From assembly GCF_017654505.1 (NCBI RefSeq), contig NC_054537.1:69396145-69460144 (forward strand): a stretch of 64,000 bases of DNA. Reading direction: 5' to 3'. The position numbers and the translations under genes are program-made. Positions 24,191-34,243 of the stretch are shown piece by piece. This stretch comes from Polyodon spathula (Eukaryota; Chordata; Actinopteri; Acipenseriformes; Polyodontidae). Position 1 is the stretch's first letter. Every line of letters begins with the position of its first letter. Under the pieces are notes generated by a model. It was not told where the DNA came from, made no database searches, and was given only the letters and a program-made list of their open reading frames with translations.

Positions 24191-25190
24191 ACAGTAGACA
24201 TTTTGTAAAGAGCTTTAAAACAGACTTTGAAGTTATAAGTTATAAGGAAAAAGTACAGGTACATTATTTAGCAGTTGTACTTTGGGTGATTTCACTATGG
24301 ATATTGTTTTGCATTTCTCAGAGGTTTACTGCTATTTGCAACTCTTGACTTGTCCTGTATTTTAGGAATCCTTTCCAAAAGCATTGAATGTGTGTAGTGC
24401 AAATACTGTTAAATCAGCTTTACTTAATCTCTGCAGACCAAACACTTTAAAGAAATATTTGTATACACAGTAATTGCATTAAGAATTTTTTTTAACATGT
24501 AAATAAAATGTCTTATTATTTATTTATTATTTATAAAAAAAAAAAAAAAATCCATTGGAAACAAAATTTTTACAACAGTGTATTAAAAAAGAAACTTATA
24601 CATGAGTACATTTAGATAAAAAACTTGATGCATGGAATTACAATTAGTTCTTATTCACAATGGAAATGGGCCAATTATCAATTATGATTTAGTACAGTAC
24701 AGTTTTTTATATCCCAGAAAGCCATATAACAACCATTACAAAACTTGAATGACTTAACTATTGTGCCACCAAATCATTGAAACCACTCTTACTCTGTATG
24801 ACCACCGCAGCTTTCTCAGCACATCTAGATTTGACTGATGTGTGAAATCCCACAAAGCACTTGGCGGGGTCAAGTGTAATGAGGTTGTAGCTCTTTTTTT
24901 ATGATTTGATAAGTCATTATAAATCCACCTGATGTATATTTAGCATATATACTTTGCCCTTCAAATCCACTGCAATGGGAAAAATAAGATTAGATTAAAT
25001 GCACTTGCATATTGATCCTATACCTTTTTTATATACTTTGATGATTACTGGTGATATGACTCTTTCATCTAATAAAAATGTGCATGGAATACTATATATT
25101 CATATGTAGAAATGTACTATATTTAAGACACTGAAGCATTTTGATTGGCTTTCCAAATTCATCCAGCATATTGGTGGACAGTATTCCATT
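24191..25190. repeat. Duplicated block 3' of receptor copy 2
   Basis: About 24630-25050 matches the first unit at 4760-4928, 5521-5594 and 6318-6480, but without the solo LTR and CR1 insertions there, so it supplies both empty sites. About 24190-24270 resembles the right arm of the inverted repeat at 28035-28151. No gene is seen. Confidence 0.65.
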
Positions 25191-26249
25191 TTATACGCCT
25201 GAGGAATGTTCAGCTATGCTGGTTGATTTTGAGTACACTGAAATAGTGGTTGGTTGCAAGCTTCTTAATCCCTTACAGTCTGTAAATCTGAATAGCAGTC
25301 TGGAGAGGTGCCTCCTAAACTTTTCCCCAGCAAACACATAGATCAATGGATTCAAACAACTGTGGACATAGGCTATTGACTCTGTGACCTGAAGGCTTAA
25401 GTCAAGTCTCTTATTTGTTTCACAATCATCAAATACATGAAAGACCTGTAAAGCATCCAAAAAGGAAACAATATTATATGGAGTCCAGAAAAAGAAAAAT
25501 ACTATGACTACTAAAAAAACAAGTTTAATGGTTTGCTTTTTGACGGATCTGCAACTCAGTAATTTTTTTCTGATACATGAATAACAGAAAACCATGATGC
25601 CAAATGGGATCAGCAGCCCCAGTACATTCATTTTAAAAATATGAAGTGCTTTCAGGGTTTTTATACTGGAATCTGGATACTTAGGTCTGCACGTAGTTAT
25701 GTTGTCAGTGATCTCTTGATTGTATGTTATCTCTGGAAATGAAACCAAGAAGGATGCTATCCAAACCACAATGCTTGCAATGGTGCCATACTTCACTGTT
25801 CTAGTTCTTAGTGCATACACTGCATGGACTATTGCAAGATACCTGTCTATGCTCATCAGGGTTACAAAAAAGATACCACTGTAGAAGCCAATACTGTAAC
25901 ACCCTCGGACTATTTTACACATCATGTCCCCAAAAAGCCACTGATCTTTTGCATAATATGCCAGGAATGGAAGTGAGAAAACAAACAACAAATTGGAAAC
26001 TGCCAAATTCAGAAGAGAAACATCAGTCATGCTCCTTAGTTTTACACATCTGATCAATACCCACAAAACAAGAGCATTCCCTATAAGTCCTGTCACAAAC
26101 AGTAAGGAGTAGACTGTTGGGAGGAAGGTAGACCCAATGTTGTCCTTAATACATGGAGCATGTTCTGATGAACTGTTGTAGTCAAATTCATCTTCAGAAT
26201 AGATGTAGGCGTGCTCTGTGCTTGTTTTCATTGTGGAGCCTATATCCAT
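25191..26249 (-). CDS. CC chemokine receptor, CCR8/CCR4-like (copy 2, Asn at 2.50)
   Basis: Complete 352-residue class A receptor, 27 substitutions from copy 1 in my hand alignment, plus a C-terminus two residues shorter. It keeps the sulfatable N-tail, all four extracellular cysteines, DRYLAIVHAV, the N183 glycosylation site, FWTP and NPLIY. One key residue is changed: the TM2 Asp at position 86 (Ballesteros 2.50, sodium site) is Asn, from one base (GAT to AAT). That Asp is almost universal in signalling class A receptors, so copy 2 may signal poorly or act as a scavenger. Changes fall mainly in the N-tail, ECL2, loop 3 and C-tail; residues 116-164 and 230-311 are identical to copy 1. Start and splice context match copy 1. 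Coupling and ligand are unknown. Confidence 0.92.
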   Translation of the reverse strand: MDIGSTMKTSTEHAYIYSEDEFDYNSSSEHAPCIKDNIGSTFLPTVYSLLFVTGLIGNALVLWVLIRCVKLRSMTDVSLLNLAVSNLLFVFSLPFLAYYAKDQWLFGDMMCKIVRGCYSIGFYSGIFFVTLMSIDRYLAIVHAVYALRTRTVKYGTIASIVVWIASFLVSFPEITYNQEITDNITTCRPKYPDSSIKTLKALHIFKMNVLGLLIPFGIMVFCYSCIRKKLLSCRSVKKQTIKLVFLVVIVFFFFWTPYNIVSFLDALQVFHVFDDCETNKRLDLSLQVTESIAYVHSCLNPLIYVFAGEKFRRHLSRLLFRFTDCKGLRSLQPTTISVYSKSTSIAEHSSGV

Positions 26250-27002
26250 ACCTAGGTTAAAAAATATATAAGTTAGTCAAAGTGATTGTCCAGTAAAAAC
26301 ATTGAATATGTTCACAGATGAAGCTGTCTCCGTGAGCTACATTATGACCTGGCCTACTTCAGTAATGAAAGCTCTTACAGATTATAACTATGCAATAAAT
26401 TATTTCTGTATTACAAGCTATATAGGTTGTTAATACACTACAAAGATATACCACATCAACCTAGCTTCATTGCTTACAGTATTAACCTATAAAGTACACC
26501 ACCTCATTATACAACATATTATTTTGTATACATTCTATATATATTCAGCCAGCCACAGAGGCATCTGATATAAGAAGACTTCCACCCCATTAGAGAGTAA
26601 TACTATAGCCCATAGAATTAATCGTGTTTGCATTCACCAGTGGTTCCACAGATTTGTAGCGGTTAACAAACCATCACAGTTTAGTCTATCCCATTTATGT
26701 TTTGTTTTGCTGAATGCAGAGGTCTTGATTTAGGAAAAAAAACTGTTTTCCTGATTTACCAAGGTGCAGTTTGTATGGCCCTTAAGGTAAAAAAAACAAA
26801 CAAAAAAACCACAACGTTTTTTGGAAGAAGTCGAAATTAAATTTGATTGTCTCTACAGTAGTTGGAACTTTTGCAGAGTGTGGGAGTGGTTCGCATTAAA
26901 TCTAGTGTTCTTAACCTGCGGTAAGATAAACTGCACGTTATTTAAGAGGAATGTGTATGCAGTGGACAGGGGATGTATTATTGTTGTTGTTTTTTTGGGG
27001 GG
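26250..27002 (-). promoter_or_regulatory. 5' flank of receptor copy 2
   Basis: Aligns with 3794-4540 upstream of receptor copy 1. The homology resumes after the solo LTR at 27713. Probable promoter and 5' exon region, but no element can be pinned down by eye. Confidence 0.5.
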
Positions 27003-27712
27003 TGTAACAGGGAGATCTGTGCTGACTCTGCTGGCGTGTTCACAGGGCTGCAGGAAGAGGGCAGCAGTCGTCCAACAACCGCCTGTGAGTCATGGCAGTG
27101 ACACGGGGATGTGGGAAAGTGGGTGTGTGGACTTTCCCCCTCTCTGAATGTCTGAGAGGCGAGTCTTGGGGGTTGTTAGCCCTATAAATTAATGCTCTGT
27201 TGTTTCTTCAGGTCTGCCCTGTTAAACGCGCCGAGAGTGCAGAAGCTCTGGTCCAGGACCGGGAATCAGCCAGGAGAAAAACGCAGCGAGACAGTGAGAG
27301 CGGGGAACCCTTGGGCAGACCCCGAAGCATTGTAAAAGAGCAGGCTAGTTAGCCGGCAGTGTAGGACGGTGATCTGGGTCGCACGGGTAGCGGAGACTGG
27401 GATATAGCTGTCAAGCGCAGCACCTTTTCTTTGTAGTTTTGTTACTGTTTTATTTTCCCTGTTTCTTTGTGCCTTCTGTTTTGAATTATTGTTTCGACGC
27501 ACTTGCAAGGGTGCCGGTATTGTGTACCATCGCTTGGTATGCCCGTGGTTCTGTTTACCATCGTTGGTAAATCAGACCACGGACCCACAGTGCCATCTGC
27601 GGGATAAAATTAAAAAAAATAGCAACCCGAAATAAAACTGGGCACCTGTGCGGTGTTGCCAAATTCACCTGTCTGTCTCCTGTGTCAGTGAATTACCCAC
27701 CACCCTTCCACA
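27003..27712 (+). mobile_element. Solo LTR, family B (Gypsy/ERV-like)
   Basis: The 710-bp unit starts TGTAACAGGGAG and ends CACCCTTCCACA, with a TATA box (ccctataaatta, about 27180) and a polyadenylation signal (aaataaaac, about 27632). GGGGG flanks both sides as a 5-bp target duplication. Receptor copy 1 has the uninterrupted equivalent at about 4530-4552, so the insertion followed the receptor duplication. No internal genes remain. It points away from receptor copy 2 and lies about 0.75 kb upstream of it. Confidence 0.88.
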
Positions 27713-27803
27713 GGGGGTTTGGGAGGTTGGGTTTGCTTAAAGTAAGTAGCGGGATTCTAAGAAAACATATCATTACATTTCCCCATGTATTGCTACAACT
27801 GCT

Positions 27804-28151
27804 TAAATAACGTACCTGTCATTTCTCTTTTTACACATAACTTTAAAGTGTGTTTCAAAGATCTTTTCAAAATGTCTGCTCTAGTGCACTGATAGTGTAA
27901 GGACTATTGCCCACATTGTTAAACAAAAAACACAGCAATAACAATCCATGATGTTGGATAGAACAGAAAAGCCGGAGCACTTGTTGAGTTTTTTTTTTTA
28001 ATCGATCTTCCTGCAGTGACTTATCTCAAACCCTACTGCACTAGATCAGACATTTTGAAAAAAATCTTTGAAACAGATTTTTAAGTTTTAAGTGCAAAAA
28101 GATGTCAGGATGTTAACAATGAAAGGAAAAATTAGAGGTACGTTAATAAAC
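27804..28151. repeat. Inverted repeat, arms about 90-115 bp
   Basis: The left arm (27804-27895; acgtacctgtcatttctctt to tctgctctagtgca) is the reverse complement of the right arm (28035-28151) with indels, around a spacer of about 140 bp. The first unit has sequence related to one arm only (about 4612-4685). It could be a MITE or an inverted duplication. Confidence 0.6.
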
Positions 28152-28157
28152 AGTAGC

Positions 28158-28271
28158 ATTAAATGCTGAGCGAAACCATTCGCTCAGCTCCACCAAACTC
28201 CACGTCTCGGTCGTTTATTTCCGGGTTTCTGTTTCTGGTCTGACGTCCCCCACTCCGGCTGTCTTTGTGAC
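28158..28271 (+). mobile_element. LTR family A, 3' terminal fragment
   Basis: About 114 bp match the terminal part of the family A LTR (ttctggtctgacgtccccca, ending ctttgtgaca), in the same arrangement as at 60570-60680 on the opposite strand. It abuts the broken end of the DIRS reverse-transcriptase region. No target duplication can be read. Confidence 0.65.
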
Positions 28272-29501
28272 ACCCTTCCACTGACCTCTTATTCCCCTCC
28301 CATTCCAGACTGCTCCCCAGCCCAGGATAGAGGCGTCTGTAGTGACAACTTCCCTTCTGTGAGCGGAGCCGAAGGGAGATCCGAGGCGCAGATTGCCAGG
28401 GCAGAGCCACCACTCCAGTGTTTTCCGGCATTGTCTGGACACTCCCACCAGCCAGTATCGATCGTGGACTGGGTGCAACTTCAGTGTATTTACCCAGGCT
28501 TGAAGCAGGCACATTCTCATCAGATCCAGGGGAAGGATTCTTGAGGCGGCTGCCATCAGCCTCAACAACCTTTGAAATATTCTGACCTGTAGAAGAGCAT
28601 CCTCTCTGAATTGGGAGAGTGTGACCTCCAGTGACCGAATCCTGTCTTCCTACAGTGAGGCAAGCATGCTCACAGAGTTCAGTTTGATCCCCAGGAACAC
28701 TGTGGACTGAGACAGTTCGAAGTTGGTCTTCTGTTGACGTATGAAGAGCCTTAACTTCGTCACGTGATCTATGACCTGTCTGGTGTGCGCCTCAGTGTGT
28801 TCTTTGGAACGCGTGCAAACTAGCCAATCGTCCAGGTAGTTCAAGATCCAAATACCCCGCAGCCTGATTGGAGCCAGTGCTGCATCCATGCACTTGGAAA
28901 TGTGTGGGCCGCGCCAGCGAGAGGCCAAATGGCAGCATGCATAATTCGTATGCGTTGCCTTGAAAGGCGAAGTGTAGATATTTTCTGTGCGCAGGACAGA
29001 TCGGGACATGGAAGTAGGCGTCTTGCAGGTAGATCGATGTGAACCAGTCTCCCGGCTGGACGGACTGGAGGATATGCTGTGCGGTCAGTATGTTGAACTT
29101 CCGTTGTTTGAGGAACATGTTGAGACCCTGAGGTCCAGAATAGGTCGGAAACCGTTGTCCCTCTTGGGCACCAGGAAGTACCTGGAGTAAAAGCCGCTGA
29201 AGGCATCGCTTGGGTTCACCAAACATACAGCGTTCTTCTGTTGAAGATTGGCGATCTCCTGTTGAAGAAGAATCACGCACACTGGTTCCACGGTGGGAAG
29301 GAGCACACCCTTGAAGGGTGGCGGGCCTAAGCGGAACTGCAGAGCGTAACTGCGTCTCACAGTCGATAGCAATAGCACCCAAGAGTCCTGGGTGCAGCCT
29401 TGCCATGGGTCGTGTCCAGTGGTCAGTCCGGTTGTGAGGGGGCAAGGTGGCAGCCGGAGCCTCTCAAGGTCGGTCTCCCCTGGTCTTGGGAGGGAGCACA
29501 T
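28272..29501 (-). pseudogene. DIRS-type retroelement, reverse transcriptase/RNase H remnant
   Basis: On the minus strand and across several frames: the RT entry (GFYSRYFLVPKRDNGFRPILDL, about 29200-29140), the palm (QPGDWFTSIYLQDAYFHVPI, about 29065-29005, then the LPFGLS region), the intact catalytic YLDDWLV (about 28840), FLGIKLNSVSM, and an RNase H segment (REVVTTDASILGWGAVW, about 28340). These motifs are typical of DIRS1-like elements, which use a tyrosine recombinase instead of an integrase. At least three frameshifts break the frame. The methyltransferase and recombinase parts that should follow are missing: the copy ends at an LTR fragment. Confidence 0.88.
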
Positions 29502-31222
29502 CTTTCTTAGGCCCTGGCCTCAGTCTCCAGCCGGAGAACCAGTTACCCCTGGCCGGCGGTGGTCCCTTACTGCTGGCTCTTCCTCTGCCTGCTTGCTTGG
29601 GCTGGTGTGGAGGGTAGCGTTCAGGCCCAGTTGCCTCAGGAGGCTGGGAAGGCCACCTAGGGCGCTGGCGGTAAGCAGGAAGGTGCGAGAATTTTGAAGC
29701 GACCTCCGTGGCCTTGTGGGACCTCTTAAGGCTGACATCAATGGTCGTTCCAAATGTCTGCCCCAGTGTTATAGGGGCATCTAACAACGTAACCTTCCCG
29801 CTCCATGACTCGTGTGAGCCAGAGGTAGGCCTGGAACCACCACCCCAAACCCCAAAACGTGTTCAAACCCTAACAACGTTTAAAGTCCTCGGGGTTAGCC
29901 AAAGATTTCTTTGCAGCAGCCACGCCTCTAGAAACTGGATGAATGGACCTAACTCCAGTCAGTAACGCATGGGCATTGCCCCCGTCGACGCCGAAGCTCT
30001 CCCCGACAGGCAGAACGGGCTTGCCCGTTCCGGCGATCCCGTTGACCCGCTAGCTGCACTACCGGTAACGCAAACAGCCGAGTATGACATTGTTGCGCGC
30101 TCGACGACTGTCATACTGAAAAAACTGCGTACATAAGTTATTGAGGATACCTTTCGATACCTGTCCGTGGCTTCATCCCAGAAAAGGTGCTACCTCCCTA
30201 GGCACGGATCTGGTCGAGGGAACGTGCCTAGACCACTTCACATGGTCCCTGCGGTGTGTAGCAGGGACACTGGGTTGCTCCAAGATGGATCGAACCAGCT
30301 ACCTAAGAAGTCCTAGCACAGGAAAAGACAAAATCTTTCTTGTGAGTGCCCTTTCTGTTTTAGAAAGCGGTCCCCTTGCAGGCTCCTGTCTGCCAGCGCG
30401 GACGTCCCGGCCAGCAGCTGGGCGTGCATCATAGGCCCCGGACCCGGACCTCCCTCTGAAATGTATGCGGAAGGGCCGGGTATACCCCCACTGGGCATGA
30501 TTCACTGTAACAGCATCTCGCCTGGCTTGGGGTCTAACCCCCAATCCACCCCGGCACCTACCTCTCTCCCTCACACCTTGCTGCCCCGACGGGCCTCCAT
30601 TCCCCGTCAGATGGGACTCTGAAGTCGTCCCAGAGTTTGTCGTCCAAACACCCGGGAGTGGGCAAACACGTTCGAGAAGTTTTGCGGCGAGTTGGCTCGA
30701 AACCACAGAGAGACCACTAGTCTCTCCTCTCGCGGACACGAATACACCCCTGCCTGGGGACGGAGAGTGGTACCTCCGTGATGACCACCTGCCTCCTGGT
30801 GAATGCCCTCTTGAGAGGTGCCACCACGGCAGTGACCATCTAGCCTCCAAGGAGGGGTGCCTACGCTTCTGCACCAGTGGTGGGGAAGGGGAGGGTGAAC
30901 CAGGGGTATGGGGGAGCTCCCTGGTCACAGTGGCGGGCGGGGTTCCAGAGGACCTTTGGGGAGGACACTGGACCACGGTTCTCATTCTCCCCTGCCCCGA
31001 GGACAGAGAATCCGTTGGGGAGAGGGCTGCCCTCCTGCGCTTCATTAGTTTGGAGAACTTCTGGCAGGGAGAGCAGTCCAGCTCACCCACCAGCGCCCTG
31101 GCTGCGTGGTCTGGCCCTAGGCATCTGGCGTAGGAAGTGTGCCCATCCTGCTTGGGGAGTTTTGTCGCACACTGGTTGCACTAGTTGAACCCAGCGGAAA
31201 ACCCTGCAGAGTGCACTGACAT
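29464..31222 (-). pseudogene. DIRS-type retroelement, gag-like ORF1 remnant
   Basis: Reading down from an ATG at about 31222, the minus strand has a Cys/His-rich head (CNQCATKLPKQDGH then ARCLGPDHAARAL and ELDCSPCQKFS) typical of DIRS ORF1. A stop lies within the first 15 codons. The end of ORF1 is seen at 29787-29464 (LDAPITLGQTFGTTID then basic, proline-rich sequence). The middle (about 29800-30900) is frameshifted. It directly precedes and slightly overlaps the RT region, as in DIRS elements. Confidence 0.75.
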
Positions 31223-31239
31223 GGTGCGGGGCGTCGGTG

Positions 31240-31635
31240 CCGAGCTGCCTGCGTTGGTAATCCGCGTCGGTGTCGCCAGTGAGGTGGGTGCACCGATCGG
31301 TGTCAGTGCTGAAATTAGCACGGCCGGTGCCGGGCTGTTAATTGGTGCCGAGGAAGAGCACGGTCAGTGCAGTCGGCGCCGAGGAAGAGCGTGCTCGGTG
31401 CCAAGGAAGGGCGCCGAGGAGTGTGTTCAAGCCGGTGCCGAGTTAAGTCGGCGTCGGGGTCGGCGCCGAGGAGAGCATGGTCGATGCTGGGCTGATATAG
31501 CCGAATCAATCGGCGTCAGCGTTGAGGAGAAGCGTGGCAGCGCTAGGAGAGCCCGAGGCTTGAGAGGGGCGCGTAGGCCCAAGCTGGAAGGTAGCTGAGG
31601 CCGAGTCAGTCGGCGCAGAGGACAGCGCCGCAAGC
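31240..31635 (-). repeat. Degenerate GC-rich tandem repeat upstream of DIRS ORF1
   Basis: A motif close to tcGGCGCCGAGGA recurs many times with variation, unlike the AT-rich surroundings. It lies just upstream of the DIRS gag start, so it probably belongs to the element's leader. Long frames on both strands here reflect base composition. Confidence 0.55.
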
Positions 31636-31715
31636 CTGCTGAGTCACCCTACACCACCACAATAGCTCTAACAACGGTAAATAACTACACGAGGCAGTGA
31701 AAGAGAATAATAAGC

Positions 31716-32275
31716 TGTGAACAGGATGTGAGTGGTGCAGTAATAAATCTAATGCCCAGACAGGATTCTCCCAAAAATATCTGTGTTTATTTACAAAAAA
31801 AACTCAAAAATAATAAACAGTCCGCCCCTCTACCAACTATGGTATCGGGGAGAAACATGGCAGGTTTCAGTCCTGATAAAATAATGAAGCACTCCTTAAC
31901 CGCAATCCTCCGTGCACGAAACTGTGCTCCTTTCGTTCAGGGATCGTGGTGCGTGTTCAGTGTTGTACTGTGCTGGGTTGTGCTGTGAGGGACGTGCTCC
32001 GGGGTTTGTGCTGGCTCGGCTCTGTGGCTGCAGCTCCTGACTCTCACTCCTCTAGAAAAAACACAAAAACACGAGACAGACAATAACACACGCTCATTCA
32101 CTCGGCTCTCAAGTCAGCGCAAGGGGCAGTACTGATGTAGCTCCTTCCCCTTTGTACCCAGAAACTCCTCCCTGCAAGCAGCCCGTCACCATGGTTTCTC
32201 CACTGCAGGGCCACCCTGGTTTCTGCTTACCGTCAAAGCGGTCCATCTAGGAGGAAGCATACCACCAACCTTACA
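31716..32275 (-). mobile_element. LTR, family C, probably a 3' LTR
   Basis: Read on the minus strand it begins TGTAAGGTTGGTGG and ends CCTGTTCACA, with a polyadenylation signal (gtaaataaacac) near the 3' side. Just before the start is a purine-rich agaaagggag, which resembles a polypurine tract and so suggests a 3' LTR. The flanks taagc and gaact do not match as a target duplication. The ends are therefore less certain than for the other LTRs. Confidence 0.6.
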
Positions 32276-32454
32276 GAACTCCCTTTCTGATCAGGAGGGA
32301 GATTTAAAGTTCGGATCCTTTCTCTCTCTGTCACATAAGCTAATCGCCAGTCTCAAATAGAGGGGTCGAAACCAACTCTAATCAGTAAAAATTACTGACA
32401 CGAGATTAAGGCAATGAGCAATCTCTAAACACTCGATTAGATGTAGCCCAAATG

Positions 32455-32960
32455 CACAGTTGTGCTATGTCTACTATGTCCGTCGATTCATCCAAAGCAA
32501 CACTGAAAGACAGGCACTCACAAAGTTCTTCTTTCAGTTGCCTCTCCAAGTCCTCTTCCATTTCCCTTATACGCGATGCAAATGTTTTCGCACTGATAGG
32601 GATCTTTTTGCCATTTGATGGATTTTGTCTTTTTCTTTATTGTGGAGATTTTCAAAAATTACCTTCATGCATGTAACTATGCAGTCTTTAACAATGTCTC
32701 CATCAGTGAAGGCTTATTTAACCCTTGCAAGAATCCAACTCATTTTGTAGCTTGCAAGGGCTGCTAGCTCGGGTTCTGACATGAATTGTTTCAAACCGTT
32801 TATTTTGTTTCTGGTAACATTGTTTCAGAAGCTCGACTTCCATTTTGCGACTATCATGGCCAATCGGAAATTTCTTGAAGCTGGCTGTGCAAGTGCTGCC
32901 ATTTAATAACAAAACGGCGGATCTAAATAATGTTTTAAAATTTAACACGTTGATAAAGAA
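32455..32960 (-). pseudogene. hAT-like transposase relic (ZBED5/SCAND3/GTF2IRD2 type)
   Basis: The minus strand gives, in one broken frame, ALASYKMSWILARVK, a stop codon, then AFTDGDIVKDCIVTCMKVIF, SAKTFASRIREMEEDLERQL and CECLSFSVALDESTDIVDIAQL. This order is characteristic of the hAT-derived family that includes ZBED5, SCAND3 and GTF2IRD2-like proteins. The final DESTD lies in the start of the transposase catalytic core. The upstream zinc finger and the remaining core are absent, and an internal stop shows it is dead. Confidence 0.75.
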
Positions 32961-33240
32961 ACTCAAATGGGCCGCTATTGGTGAGACTAAGTTAGTCTAT
33001 CCCTTTCTATAGACTAATGATTTATTGTACCATACTAAGTGTAACAAATGTGAAAAACCCCAAAATGTATTGACAACTTTTGTAACTGAACAATTCATAA
33101 TCACAAATCCATACTATGTACCTATATTTTACATATGAAAGACATATTTACTTGAATATTATTTTTTTATATAAGGGATATCATTGCTGGCACTACAATA
33201 TATTTGTGTAGTGTTAGAATGAGTTTCATGACATTATAAC
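32961..33240. other. Intergenic, nothing recognised
   Basis: AT-rich sequence with no coding frame or repeat match that I noticed. Confidence 0.4.
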
Positions 33241-33244
33241 AATA

Positions 33245-34126
33245 CAGAAAAAGCAGTGGCGTCTCCTCCTCCCTCTCGGGCTCTGGGAGCGGTGGCAGCT
33301 CCTTCTCCCTCTCTGGCTCTGGGAGCGGCGGCGGCTCCTTCTCCCTCTCGGGCTCTGGGAGCGGCGGCGGCTCCTTCTCCCTCTCGGGCTCTGGGAGCGG
33401 CGGCGGCTCCTTCTCCCTCTCGGGCTCTGGGAGCGGCGGCGGCTCCTTCTCCCTCTCTGGCTCTGGGAGCGGCGGCGGCTCCTTCTCCCTCTCGGGCTCT
33501 GGGAGCGGCGGCGGCTCCTTCTCCCTCTCGGGCTCTGGGAGCGGCGACGGCTCCTTCTCCCTCTCTGGCTCTCGGGAAGGCGGCTCACCCCTCTCTGGCT
33601 CTCGGGAAGGCGGCTCACCCCTCTTTATTGGAGTGATCGGGGCATCTCCCATGTCTACCGCCAGGTAATTAAGCACCATGAGGGCAACCTCTGGGAAGGA
33701 CGCTGAGCGGTGTTGTTCCTCCCACTGTTCCCACCTCTCCCCATCTCGACGCCACAGCGTGTTGATAACTATGGGGAGATCATGGACGAGGTCTGCCTCA
33801 GGGTGCATCAACCAGTCCCAGATCTCCTGGGACAGTGGTGAAGGTGGTGGTGCTGGAGGTAGTGGGGTGGCCCCTGATGCCCGGGGTGAACACTGCACCT
33901 CTTGCTGGGCCTGGTTGTAGGGGCATCCTGCCCAGTTGTGGCCGTCCTCCTCACACCGTCCACCGGTGGCACGTCTGGGCAGGACCGCCAACGATGGTCC
34001 TCCTTCCCGCACCAGGAACACCAGGGGAAGAGGCTGGCCGGGTCCTCCAGCGGTGGCTGCAGCAGCTTACATTTCTTCAGCTGCTGCTTTTCCTGCCTTT
34101 GCTGCTGTCTGCTCTTCTTTCCCATA
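33245..34126 (-). pseudogene. LTR retroelement gag-like ORF with zinc knuckle and Pro/Glu repeats
   Basis: The minus strand begins MGKKSRQQQRQEKQ (about 34126) and reaches a perfect C-x2-C-x4-H-x4-C zinc knuckle (CSWCGKEDHRWRSC, about 34030), as in retroelement nucleocapsid proteins. After a frameshift near 33990-33950 it continues through HNWAGCPYN, a short globular stretch (EIWDWLMHPEADLVHDLP), and eight 12-residue EKEPPPLPEPER-type repeats, then runs into unrelated sequence. Its position just inside an LTR with a primer-binding-like site supports a gag role. There is no protease, RT or integrase, so the element is truncated. A host-derived gene is possible but less likely. Confidence 0.6.
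33274..33625. repeat. 36-bp GC-rich minisatellite
   Basis: Eight tandem 36-bp units (ggctctgggagcggcggcgg then ctccttctccctctc), plus two related shorter units at 33570-33620. On the minus strand each unit encodes 12 residues, so the array stays in frame and reads as the Pro/Glu repeat of the gag-like ORF. Confidence 0.9.
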
Positions 34127-34243
34127 ATCCCCCCCCCCAAAAAAAATAAATAAATAAATAGTTCTCCCAAAAAATTCCAAAAAAATAAATAAAATACTGC
34201 TCCGAGCCTCTAGGTGGCGCTATCCCGCTTCTGACACCAAATT

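Noticed and set aside
31185..31598. 137-codon plus-strand frame in GC-rich sequence
   Set aside because: Repetitive Gly/Ala/Arg/Glu composition from a degenerate tandem repeat; the region belongs to the DIRS leader on the minus strand.
33256..33636. Long plus-strand Ala/Pro/Ser-rich frame
   Set aside because: It is the other-strand reading of the 36-bp minisatellite. The minus strand has the zinc knuckle and LTR context, so this frame is a shadow.
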